Source: Acidobacteriota bacterium (GTDB lineage: Bacteria; Acidobacteriota; Terriglobia; Terriglobales; Acidobacteriaceae). Taken from it: DNA of 6,296 nucleotides. Within the stretch, counting starts at the first letter, position 1. The number at the start of each line of letters is the position of its first letter. The stretch covers positions 1 to 6,296 of the forward strand of contig JAKABE010000207.1 in NCBI GenBank assembly GCA_021801945.1, given 5' to 3'. Position numbers and translations under genes: made by a program. This document shows, piece by piece, positions 1 to 4,954 of the stretch. The notes under the pieces were generated by a model that made no database searches, was not told the origin of the DNA, and saw nothing but the letters and a program-made list of their open reading frames with translations.

Positions 1-218
1 GATCTGAAGGGACCGACGCGGTTGGGGCCGTAACGGTTCTGCATTCGCCCCAGCCCCTTGCGCTCCAGCAGCACAGCGATCGCAAACAGAGTGGGATACA
101 CAGCGATGATGGCGATCACGCAGAGGATGACGCTCGCCACCCCCTGCCAACCTGATGGCAAGAATCCCACCAACCAGTTCTTGAAGAGCACGAAGATCTG
201 GTCCACCCACTGGGACAT
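1..218 (-). CDS. nuoH: NADH-quinone oxidoreductase subunit H, N-terminal part (runs off left edge)
   Basis: Membrane subunit of complex I (ND1 homologue) that joins the membrane arm to the quinone-binding Q-module. Only the first 72 codons lie in the window; the family is usually about 320-430 residues. A hydrophobic first helix (about residues 27-51) is followed by ERKGLGRMQNRYGPNRVGPF (residues 52-71), the strongly conserved loop of NuoH. The ATG at 218-216 shares its A with the nuoI stop TGA, and a GGAGGGGAG Shine-Dalgarno stretch lies inside the end of nuoI (about 227-235), so translation is probably coupled to nuoI. One oddity: residue 72 is Arg, where most family members have Gly (GPFG or GPYG). 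It lies at the window edge and cannot be judged further. The family call is secure. Confidence 0.93.
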   Translation of the reverse strand, partial: MSQWVDQIFVLFKNWLVGFLPSGWQGVASVILCVIAIIAVYPTLFAIAVLLERKGLGRMQNRYGPNRVGPFR

Positions 219-916
219 CACTTACTCTCCCCTCCGGCAGGCTTGGATGCGGCGGGCTGAGCAGCAGCCGGCTTCTCCGCAGTTGGTTTCTCCGCAGCCG
301 GACTCGCCGCTGTTGGACTCGCCGCAGCCGCGGCTTTAGCGGCAGCAGCTTTGGCGGCCGCAGCCTCGGCCGCAGCCTTTGCTTTGGCCTCGACCTTGGC
401 CTTCTCCTCGGCCAGCCGCGCATCCACCTCGGCAGCTTCGGTGGGATGGATACGGTGAAAATGCTCGTTCGATTTCGCCAATTGCTGGCGGTTGTGCAGC
501 AGTCCGCCGAAGCGGTCTGAGGTGGCCAGCTCGAACTCGGTATCCATCTTGATAGCCTCGAACGGGCAGACCTCGACGCAGATCTGGCAACTCATGCACA
601 CCGACACGTCAATGTCGAAGCGCGCCGGATAATTCTGCGGCTTGCCCACATAGTCCGGCTTCTTGTCTGTGCTCTTCTCGATGTAAATGCATTTGGGCGG
701 GCACTCTTTTTCGCAGATCTGGCATGCCACGCAACGCAGCCCCGCCTGCCAGTCCGGCCCGTCATACACAAGGAACGGAAAGACGCGCACGTTCTCCGAC
801 AGCGGAATCCGCTCCTCCGGATACTGCACCGTGGTCAGGCGTTCTTTGGAGAAGTAACTGCCGGCAAAGTTCTTCGCCGTCTCAGCCAGCCCCTTCAATA
901 TGCCTTCACCTAACAA
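218..916 (-). CDS. nuoI: NADH-quinone oxidoreductase subunit I (2x[4Fe-4S] ferredoxin-like) with long Ala/Lys/Pro tail
   Basis: Peripheral Q-module subunit carrying clusters N6a and N6b, which pass electrons toward cluster N2 in NuoB. Two ferredoxin motifs are visible: Cys62-x2-Cys65-x2-Cys68-x3-Cys72-Pro, and Cys107-x2-Cys110-x2-Cys113-x3-Cys117-Pro. There is an extra Cys76. The N-terminus (about 1-25) is the usual amphipathic membrane-contact helix. The conserved fold ends near residue 155. Residues 160-232 form a helical Glu/Ala/Lys run followed by a Pro/Ala/Lys/Thr segment, making the protein 232 residues against roughly 130-180 usually. The start is TTG (916-914), supported by GGAGG at 923-927 and by the lack of any ATG before residue 123. 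It lies directly upstream of nuoH with a 1-base overlap, and 132 bases after nuoD. The order D-I-H without E, F, G is unusual. The tail function is unknown. Confidence 0.95.
   Translation of the reverse strand: MLGEGILKGLAETAKNFAGSYFSKERLTTVQYPEERIPLSENVRVFPFLVYDGPDWQAGLRCVACQICEKECPPKCIYIEKSTDKKPDYVGKPQNYPARFDIDVSVCMSCQICVEVCPFEAIKMDTEFELATSDRFGGLLHNRQQLAKSNEHFHRIHPTEAAEVDARLAEEKAKVEAKAKAAAEAAAAKAAAAKAAAAASPTAASPAAEKPTAEKPAAAQPAASKPAGGESK
221..439 (-). repeat. Low-complexity Ala/Lys/Pro coding repeat (NuoI C-terminal tail)
   Basis: Codons 160-232 of nuoI. The first part is an Ala-rich helix with regularly spaced Glu and Lys (about 160-198). The second consists of short degenerate units of the type (A/S)(A/P)AEKP(T/A) (about 200-228). 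At the DNA level the second part shows imperfect direct repeats around CTCCGCAG and CTCGCCGC on the plus strand, as expected from slippage in GC-rich codons. The frame stays open to the stop, so this is a real extension and not a frameshift tail. Confidence 0.75.
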
Positions 917-922
917 TCTTTT

Positions 923-927
923 CCTCC
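923..927 (-). promoter_or_regulatory. Ribosome binding site of nuoI (decides the TTG start)
   Basis: GGAGG on the minus strand, 6 bases before TTG at 916-914. It is the only convincing Shine-Dalgarno near the 5' end of nuoI and fits the family's N-terminus. Confidence 0.75.
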
Positions 928-933
928 GGAAAA

Positions 934-968
934 CAGCTTTTAGCTGCTAGCTTCTAGCCGCTAGCTTT
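934..968 (+). repeat. Heptamer array, 5 units (nuoD-nuoI gap, nuoI side)
   Basis: Five head-to-tail 7-mers on the plus strand: CAGCTTT, TAGCTGC, TAGCTTC, TAGCCGC, TAGCTTT. All fit YAGCYNY. The array ends 6 bases before the nuoI ribosome binding site and is wholly non-coding. It is the inverted counterpart of the array at 1019-1046. Confidence 0.85.
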
Positions 969-1018
969 TCCTGCCCCAGTCGTTGCAAAATCAAACCCCG
1001 GAACCCAGCACAAAACGA

Positions 1019-1046
1019 AAAGCTAAAAGCTAGAAGCTAGTAGCTG
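1019..1046 (-). repeat. Heptamer array, 4 units (nuoD-nuoI gap, nuoD side)
   Basis: Four head-to-tail 7-mers on the minus strand: CAGCTAC, TAGCTTC, TAGCTTT, TAGCTTT. It starts 2 bases after the nuoD stop codon. Its orientation is opposite to the array at 934-968, with 50 bases between them, so the pair can fold into a long imperfect stem in the nuo transcript. Confidence 0.85.
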
Positions 1047-1048
1047 TC

Positions 1049-2230
1049 TCATCGGTCCACTTCTCCCAACACAATGTCCACGCTGCCCAGGATGAGCACC
1101 ACATCGGCGACGTTATATCCCAGGCACATATCCTCAAGAATCGTAAGGTTCACAAAACTCGGCGGCCGCACCCGGTAACGGTAGGGATTGGGTCCGCCGT
1201 CGCTGATCAAATAAAAACCAAGCTCACCCTTGGGCGCTTCGATCCGCCCATATGCCTCACCCGGCTTGGGCCGGAAGTTACGAATCCTCGCCTTGGGGTC
1301 CATCACCGGCCCGGCGGGAATGTCCTTGAGCGCCTGCTCCAGAATCCGGATCGACTGGCGCAGCTCCAGCAGCCGGATCATGAAGCGGTCGTAGACGTCT
1401 CCGTGATCGCCCAGCGGCACCTTGAAGTCGAAGCGGTCGTAAATGCTGTAGTGATCCACCTTGCGCAGATCGTAGTTCACGCCCGAAGCCCGCAGCAGCG
1501 GACCGGTCGCGCCCGCGCTGATGGCCAACTCGGGCGGCAGAATGCCCACGCCCTGGGTACGCGACATCAGAATCTCGTTGGTGACCAGCAGCGCCTCGAA
1601 TTCGTCGGCAAACTTGGGCAGCCCCGCCACCACCTCGCGTGCACGGTTTAGCCACGCCTCGGTTGCGTCCACTCGGACGCCGCCGAAGCGCATGTAATTG
1701 CACATCATGCGCGATCCGCTGAGGCTCTCAAAGAGATCCAGAATCTTTTCCCGCTCGCGGAAGCCATACATCAGCGGCGTGCCGCTGGCGCCCATGTCCT
1801 GAATCAAAAAGCCCACCGATAGGGCGTGGTTCTGGACCCGCGTCAACTCACCCACAATCACGCGCAGATACTCGGCCCGCTCCGGAACCTCCTGGCCAGC
1901 CAACTTCTCCACCGCCAGGGCATAGGCCCAGTTGTTGGTCATCGAGCAGATGTAATCCAGCCGGTCGGTGTAAGGTATCGACGCTAGATAGGTCTGCCCT
2001 TCGCCCAGCTTTTCGTGGTTTCGGTGCAGATATCCGAACACCGGCTTCAACCGCACAATGCGCTCGCCATCCAGCGTCACATCCATGCGGAAGACGCCGT
2101 GCGTCGAGGGGTGGTGCGGCCCCATGGCCACTTCCAGCAGCTCACCCTCATTTTCAGGATCGGCTACGATCCGGCCCTCCAAGCCGTGAGCCTGCGGACC
2201 ATGCTCCAAGCCGGTTGCGGAAGGACTCAT
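1049..2230 (-). CDS. nuoD: NADH-quinone oxidoreductase subunit D (49 kDa Q-module subunit)
   Basis: Q-module subunit related to [NiFe]-hydrogenase large subunits; with NuoB it forms the quinone-reducing cavity. At 393 residues it has normal length. The loop GPHHPSTHG (37-45) supplies His44, and Tyr93 lies in YTDRLDY (87-93). These align with the quinone head-group ligands His38 and Tyr87 of Thermus Nqo4, with the same 49-residue spacing. Other landmarks are [19 protein letters not shown], the [11 protein letters not shown] stretch and the C-terminal [13 protein letters not shown], which ends the protein as in most homologues. The ATG overlaps the nuoC stop (ATGA), and GGAAGGAG lies 7 bases upstream inside nuoC, indicating coupling. 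NuoC and NuoD are separate, unlike the fused NuoCD of E. coli. Residues 1-25 are variable and His/Gly-containing. All key residues are intact. Confidence 0.98.
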   Translation of the reverse strand: MSPSATGLEHGPQAHGLEGRIVADPENEGELLEVAMGPHHPSTHGVFRMDVTLDGERIVRLKPVFGYLHRNHEKLGEGQTYLASIPYTDRLDYICSMTNNWAYALAVEKLAGQEVPERAEYLRVIVGELTRVQNHALSVGFLIQDMGASGTPLMYGFREREKILDLFESLSGSRMMCNYMRFGGVRVDATEAWLNRAREVVAGLPKFADEFEALLVTNEILMSRTQGVGILPPELAISAGATGPLLRASGVNYDLRKVDHYSIYDRFDFKVPLGDHGDVYDRFMIRLLELRQSIRILEQALKDIPAGPVMDPKARIRNFRPKPGEAYGRIEAPKGELGFYLISDGGPNPYRYRVRPPSFVNLTILEDMCLGYNVADVVLILGSVDIVLGEVDR

Positions 2231-2916
2231 TGCGCCGCTCCTTCCTGATTAGCCTGGCTGGCAGCCTCTTCCAGTGCCCGATGTTCCTGTGCCCGCTTCA
2301 GCACCGCATCGTGCGCCGTGGGCTCATACTCGAAGTCGTCCGGCTCCACGTAATCCTTGCGCATGGGATGATCCTTGAATTCATCCCACATCAAAATCCG
2401 CCGCAGATCCGGATGCCCCTTGAACACAACCCCATACAGATCGAAGACCTCACGCTCCTGAAACTCGGCCGAGCGCCACACCGGCGTCATCGAGGGCAGA
2501 TCCACCTGATCAGTGCGGTTCCCGGTGCGCATCCGTAGCACCACCGGCCCGTGCTTCCTGGCGACGGAGAAGAGATGGTAGACCACCTCCAGATAGCCCG
2601 GCTCGACGCGCTTTCGCGTTTCGTCCACCGTTTCTTCCACGGCCTGCTCCACGCCATCTACGGTCTTGGTCACGGTGCGCGTCACCTTCACCTTCTCGGT
2701 GATCTCCTTATCCGGCCAATCGACTCCGGTGAGGTTCGAGAGATGATCGAGCGCCAGCTCCGCATCGTCGCGCAGGAACTTCGCAACCTCAACGGCATGG
2801 TCCGGCTTGAGCAGCAGCGAGTGCTGCGCGCTGGGACTGGGGTTCGAAACAATCTCCACCCCCGCGCCCGGAACCGCCGCCTCAATCGCCGCTTTGATCT
2901 CTTCCACCGTCTTCAA
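2227..2916 (-). CDS. nuoC: NADH-quinone oxidoreductase subunit C (30 kDa) with charged insertion
   Basis: Peripheral Q-module subunit that packs against NuoD, NuoB and NuoI; it carries no cofactor. The protein is 229 residues. The N-terminal alpha/beta domain runs to GVDW (64-67), where homologues normally continue directly into the strand seen here as YLEVVYHL (108-115). Between them, residues about 69-107 are a Lys/Glu/Thr/Val-rich insertion. The family signature follows at [20 protein letters not shown] (154-173) and MRKDY (185-189). Residues 195-229 form a charged tail. The start is TTG (2916-2914) with GAGG 6 bases upstream; no ATG lies before the conserved core and the N-terminus looks typical. 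The stop overlaps the nuoD start by 4 bases. A heptamer array lies just upstream. Confidence 0.95.
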   Translation of the reverse strand: MKTVEEIKAAIEAAVPGAGVEIVSNPSPSAQHSLLLKPDHAVEVAKFLRDDAELALDHLSNLTGVDWPDKEITEKVKVTRTVTKTVDGVEQAVEETVDETRKRVEPGYLEVVYHLFSVARKHGPVVLRMRTGNRTDQVDLPSMTPVWRSAEFQEREVFDLYGVVFKGHPDLRRILMWDEFKDHPMRKDYVEPDDFEYEPTAHDAVLKRAQEHRALEEAASQANQEGAAQ

Positions 2917-2922
2917 ATCGTC

Positions 2923-2926
2923 CCTC
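2923..2926 (-). promoter_or_regulatory. Ribosome binding site of nuoC (decides the TTG start)
   Basis: GAGG (within AGAGGGA) on the minus strand, 6 bases before TTG at 2916-2914. It is squeezed between the start codon and the heptamer array that begins at 2929. Confidence 0.65.
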
Positions 2927-2928
2927 TT

Positions 2929-2970
2929 CAGCTTTCAGCCCTCAGCCATCAGCTTTCAGCTTTCAGCTAG
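2929..2970 (+). repeat. Heptamer array, 6 units (nuoB-nuoC gap)
   Basis: Six head-to-tail 7-mers on the plus strand: CAGCTTT, CAGCCCT, CAGCCAT, CAGCTTT, CAGCTTT, CAGCTAG. The first five fit YAGCYNY and the last differs only at position 7. Here position 1 is always C, whereas the nuoD-nuoI arrays mostly have T. The array sits 2 bases beyond the nuoC ribosome binding site and fills almost half of the 94-base gap. Confidence 0.87.
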
Positions 2971-3006
2971 GTCCTCTAGTCGTTCAGACCCTTCGTCTCT
3001 CGCGCA

Positions 3007-3028
3007 CCGATCACCTGATCGTGATCGG
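3007..3028. other. Perfect inverted repeat over the nuoB stop codon
   Basis: CCGATCAC (3007-3014) and GTGATCGG (3021-3028) form an 8-bp stem with a 6-base loop. The nuoB stop codon (3013-3011) is inside the stem. No T-tract follows on the minus strand, so it does not look like an intrinsic terminator. It could be a 3'-end stabilising or processing hairpin in the operon mRNA. Confidence 0.5.
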
Positions 3029-3625
3029 AACCGGCCATACGCTCCGGTTCGACACAGGCTCCAAGTCATGCTCGCCCGGCTCGGGAACCGGAAACTCGCC
3101 CTGCGCATTCTCGTCCAGATGCCGCGGGCGCCCCTCGCCCGTCAAAGGCTGGGCGTCAATCTTCTTCTGCAAGGTAATAAAGGCTTCCAGCAGCGCCGCC
3201 GGCCGCGGCGGACACCCCGGTATGTGCACATCCACCGGAATGTAGCGGTCGATTCCCTTCAGCACGTTGTAGCCCTGCTTGAACGGCCCGCCGGAGATTG
3301 CACATGCGCCCATGGCGATCACGTACCGGGGCTCACCCATCTGGTTATAGAGGCGCACCACCTGCGGCGCCATCTTCTTGGTCACCGTGCCGGAGATGAT
3401 CATCATGTCGGCCTGCCGCGGCGACGGCCGGAAGACCTCGGCCCCAAACCGCGCAATGTCATAACGCGCCATCGTAGTGGCGATCATCTCAATCGCACAG
3501 CAAGCCAAGCCGAAGTTCATGGGCCACACCGAGCTGCGCCGCCCCCAGTTGTAGAGCTCCTGGAGAGTCGTAACGAAGACGCCCTGCTTGCCCAGTTCGA
3601 TCTTCAGCTTTTCATCCACAGCCAT
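3011..3625 (-). CDS. nuoB: NADH-quinone oxidoreductase subunit B (PSST, cluster N2)
   Basis: Holds the terminal [4Fe-4S] cluster N2, which hands electrons to quinone at the NuoB/NuoD interface. The protein is 204 residues. The N2 ligands are present: the tandem Cys42-Cys43 in [11 protein letters not shown], Cys108 in MGACAISGG, and Cys138 in HIPGCPPRP. Further signatures are [18 protein letters not shown] (65-82) and [13 protein letters not shown]. The conserved core ends about residue 157; the remaining 47 residues are a polar, Pro/Glu-rich tail. The start is ATG at 3625-3623, because an in-frame stop closes the frame a few codons upstream. The only purine-rich element (GGGAG) is 13 bases away, so the ribosome site is weak. 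It is flanked by gaps of 143 bases to nuoA and 94 bases to nuoC, both with heptamer arrays. Confidence 0.98.
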   Translation of the reverse strand: MAVDEKLKIELGKQGVFVTTLQELYNWGRRSSVWPMNFGLACCAIEMIATTMARYDIARFGAEVFRPSPRQADMMIISGTVTKKMAPQVVRLYNQMGEPRYVIAMGACAISGGPFKQGYNVLKGIDRYIPVDVHIPGCPPRPAALLEAFITLQKKIDAQPLTGEGRPRHLDENAQGEFPVPEPGEHDLEPVSNRSVWPVPITIR

Positions 3626-3740
3626 TTCGGTCGCTACACTCCCTTAAGTCGTTCGCTCTTCGCTTCGCATTGCGGGGTTTCACTCTGTCGCCGCCCAACC
3701 AACCCCCGAATATCCCCACTTCAGTCTTCCCTTACCGCAG

Positions 3741-3761
3741 GCAGCTAGGAGCTAAAAGCTG
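3741..3761 (-). repeat. Heptamer array, 3 units (nuoA-nuoB gap)
   Basis: Three head-to-tail 7-mers on the minus strand: CAGCTTT, TAGCTCC, TAGCTGC, all matching YAGCYNY. It begins 7 bases after the nuoA stop codon, the same placement as the array after nuoD. The rest of the 143-base gap (3626-3740) shows no reading frame or clear structure that I can support. Confidence 0.78.
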
Positions 3762-3768
3762 TCATTAC

Positions 3769-4140
3769 TCACGCCCAAGTGAGCACACCTTTCGCCCAGG
3801 CCCACGCCAGACCCTCCACCAGCAGCAGCAAGAACACCAGCATGGCCACACAGGGCGCAAGACTCAAGCCTGTGAACGCAACCGCAAACGGCAGCAGAAA
3901 CACCGCTTCCACATCGAAGATGAGAAAGATGATGGCGTAGAGGTAATAGCCGGAATGAAACTGCACCCAGGCGTCGCCTTTGGACACCAAACCGCACTCA
4001 TAGGTGGCGTTCTTCAGTTGATTCGGCTTGGACGGCGAGAACACCCTCGCCCACAACCAAGCAAGCCCCAGCGGGGCTAATCCAAACCCCAAAGCCGCCA
4101 CAAAAAGAACAGTCAGAGCAAAATAAGGATTCGAGGCCAT
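3769..4140 (-). CDS. nuoA: NADH-quinone oxidoreductase subunit A (ND3 homologue)
   Basis: Small membrane-arm subunit of complex I beside the quinone channel. At 123 residues it has typical length. Three hydrophobic helices are visible (about 7-32, 64-88, 93-117). The loop between helices 1 and 2 carries YECG (47-50); Cys49 corresponds to the switch-loop cysteine of ND3. The second helix contains YYLYAIIFLIFDVEAVFLLP, with the conserved acidic pair Asp76 and Glu78. It is the first gene of the operon. The ATG at 4140-4138 fits the family's N-terminus, but the only purine-rich element (GAAGGA) is about 14 bases upstream, a weak ribosome site. The CRP-like palindrome at 4203-4218 lies upstream. 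Confidence 0.97.
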   Translation of the reverse strand: MASNPYFALTVLFVAALGFGLAPLGLAWLWARVFSPSKPNQLKNATYECGLVSKGDAWVQFHSGYYLYAIIFLIFDVEAVFLLPFAVAFTGLSLAPCVAMLVFLLLLVEGLAWAWAKGVLTWA

Positions 4141-4175
4141 TTGCAGCAGGAATATCCTTCTAACCCAACGTACCA

Positions 4176-4181
4176 GTTGTA
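4176..4181 (-). promoter_or_regulatory. Possible -10 element for the nuo operon (weak)
   Basis: TACAAC on the minus strand matches TATAAT at four of six positions. If used, transcription would start near 4169, leaving a leader of about 28 bases before nuoA and placing the TGTGA-N6-TCACA palindrome at -41.5, the class II activator position. No good -35 hexamer is present, as expected for an activator-dependent promoter. I chose this hexamer knowing where the palindrome is, so it is a hypothesis. Confidence 0.25.
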
Positions 4182-4202
4182 AGTCGTCTCAACGAAGATG
4201 CG

Positions 4203-4218
4203 TGTGAGCTCCGTCACA
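4203..4218. promoter_or_regulatory. CRP-type operator palindrome TGTGA-N6-TCACA
   Basis: TGTGA (4203-4207), six bases, TCACA (4214-4218): an exact match to both half-sites of the Crp/Fnr-superfamily CRP consensus. It lies in the divergent gap between nuoA and the plus-strand secreted-protein gene, with its centre about 70 bases before the nuoA ATG and about 185 bases before the other gene. The nearer target, the nuo operon, is more likely. The match is seen directly; binding by a CRP-like protein is inferred. The rest of 4141-4395 is relatively AT-rich and holds no other motif I can support. Confidence 0.55.
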
Positions 4219-4395
4219 GTTCAATCTTATTTTCTCACTCTTTATCGCTCATCATCCCAATTTGTGAACCTTGGCGTTGCGATGAGTAAAAGAAGCACAA
4301 GCATCTGCCAGTTCTTCCATCAGTTGTCCCCTTCAGGTCTTTTCTTCCCGCGCCTTTCGCGGTAGTCTGTGGGCAACTTTCCAGAAAGGCCCTCT

Positions 4396-4914
4396 ATGAA
4401 GCGCTGCCAGCGGGGTTGGCTCCTAGCTGCTTTGATGCCGGCTATGGCCTTTGCGCACACGCCGAAGCGTTGCGTCGCAGCGACCACTGCCGCACGGATG
4501 TTCAACAAGGACGTGTGCGTCTCTGTACATGTCTATGATGTCGTAGAACTTCCCGACGGAATGCGGTTCCTGGACGTCTGCTCGCCCCAGACGCCGGATG
4601 CGAAGTGCCGGTTCACGATTGTGAGCCTCCCTGCGGATCGCGGTGCAGTCGGCGCGTTGACCCAGTACCAGAACAAAGACATCCAGATTCGCGGGATTGT
4701 GCAGTCCGCGCATGGGTTCGCCTGGATGCAGCTCAGCCAACAGCGACAGTTTCACGGTGGACTGCCGAAGTTCACTCCCAACCCAAGGTTGGGGGCAGGC
4801 TTCGGCGCCGAGCGCAGCCGTCCTCCCATCTACGACCCCAACCTTCGCCGCCATGGCGGACGGAGCGCCTATACGAACACGCGGAATCAGGAAGCCGTGC
4901 CAGCAAAAAAATAG
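4396..4914 (+). CDS. Secreted small protein, probable OB-fold, function unknown
   Basis: I do not recognise a named family. I place the start at ATG 4396, not the GTG 27 bases earlier, because AAAGG lies 6 bases before the ATG and the protein then begins with a clean Sec signal peptide: Lys2/Arg3/Arg6, a hydrophobic core (8-18) and the cleavage-like site AFA-H after residue 20. The mature part is about 152 residues. Residues 38-120 look beta-rich: DGMRFLDVC (54-62), CRFTIVSLP (71-79), then YQNKDIQIRGIV (91-102) and a closing strand near 108-119. This resembles the pattern of small periplasmic OB-fold proteins. Four cysteines remain after cleavage (26, 41, 62, 71), enough for two disulfides. 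The tail (121-172) is basic, Pro/Arg/Gly-rich and probably disordered. It is transcribed divergently from nuo and converges on the MFS gene. Confidence 0.75.
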   Translation: MKRCQRGWLLAALMPAMAFAHTPKRCVAATTAARMFNKDVCVSVHVYDVVELPDGMRFLDVCSPQTPDAKCRFTIVSLPADRGAVGALTQYQNKDIQIRGIVQSAHGFAWMQLSQQRQFHGGLPKFTPNPRLGAGFGAERSRPPIYDPNLRRHGGRSAYTNTRNQEAVPAKK

Positions 4915-4928
4915 CGGCTGGAGGCTTC
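4891..4928. other. Alternative hairpin overlapping the end of the secreted-protein gene
   Basis: GAAGCC (4891-4896) can pair with GGCTTC (4923-4928), and CCAGC (4900-4904) with GCTGG (4917-4921), around a loop holding seven A residues and the TAG stop. It uses the same GGCTTC that forms the 4923-4954 hairpin, so the two are mutually exclusive. The 9-base direct repeat GAAGCCGTG (4891-4899 and 4949-4957) creates the choice. Confidence 0.35.
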
Positions 4929-4954
4929 GCGAGCCCAATGATGGTGGCGAAGCC
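4923..4954. terminator. Probable bidirectional terminator between convergent genes
   Basis: GGCTTCGC (4923-4930) and GCGAAGCC (4947-4954) form a perfect 8-bp stem. Inside, CCA (4935-4937) and TGG (4942-4944) can pair around a 4-base loop. It lies between the stop codons of the two convergent genes. For the minus-strand MFS transcript, seven T residues follow 11 bases past the stem (4911-4905). For the plus-strand transcript only a loosely T-rich stretch follows, inside the MFS gene end. The T-tract is further than ideal, so efficiency is uncertain. Confidence 0.5.

Noticed and set aside
1..4. Window begins with GATC, as at a Sau3AI cloning junction
   Set aside because: It may only be where the fragment was cut; several other GATC sites occur inside and it says nothing about the biology.
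934..1046. CRISPR-like array
   Set aside because: Units are 7 bases, directly adjacent, with no spacers and no cas genes; this is a short tandem repeat.
934..1046. Intrinsic terminator after nuoD
   Set aside because: The possible stem is imperfect, has a loop of about 50 bases and is not followed by a T-tract; nuoI follows at once with a good ribosome site, so an end of the operon here is unlikely.
2807..3748. Plus-strand open frame of 313 codons
   Set aside because: It lies antisense to nuoC and nuoB and across their gap. Its Ser/Phe/Gln-rich part is the heptamer array read in frame, and it has no recognisable domain. GC-rich antisense frames are common.
3670..4080. Plus-strand open frame of 136 codons over nuoA
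   Set aside because: It is antisense to a secure nuoA, and its Gln/His-rich translation matches no family and has no ribosome site.
4262..4290. Plus-strand promoter for the secreted-protein gene (TTGTGA, 17 bases, AGTAAA)
   Set aside because: The -10 match is poor and several equally weak combinations exist in this AT-rich stretch, so none can be preferred.
4348..4362. Small CCGCG/CGCGG hairpin before the secreted-protein gene
   Set aside because: Only 5 bp of GC-rich stem and no T-tract on either strand; too weak to call a terminator or regulatory element.
4369..4395. GTG start at 4369 for the secreted protein
   Set aside because: It adds nine residues before a clean signal peptide and has no ribosome site, whereas ATG 4396 has AAAGG at 6 bases.
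4424..4430. Single TAGCTGC resembling a heptamer unit
   Set aside because: It is one unit inside the signal-peptide codons of the secreted-protein gene, without tandem neighbours; one match to a degenerate 7-mer is expected by chance.
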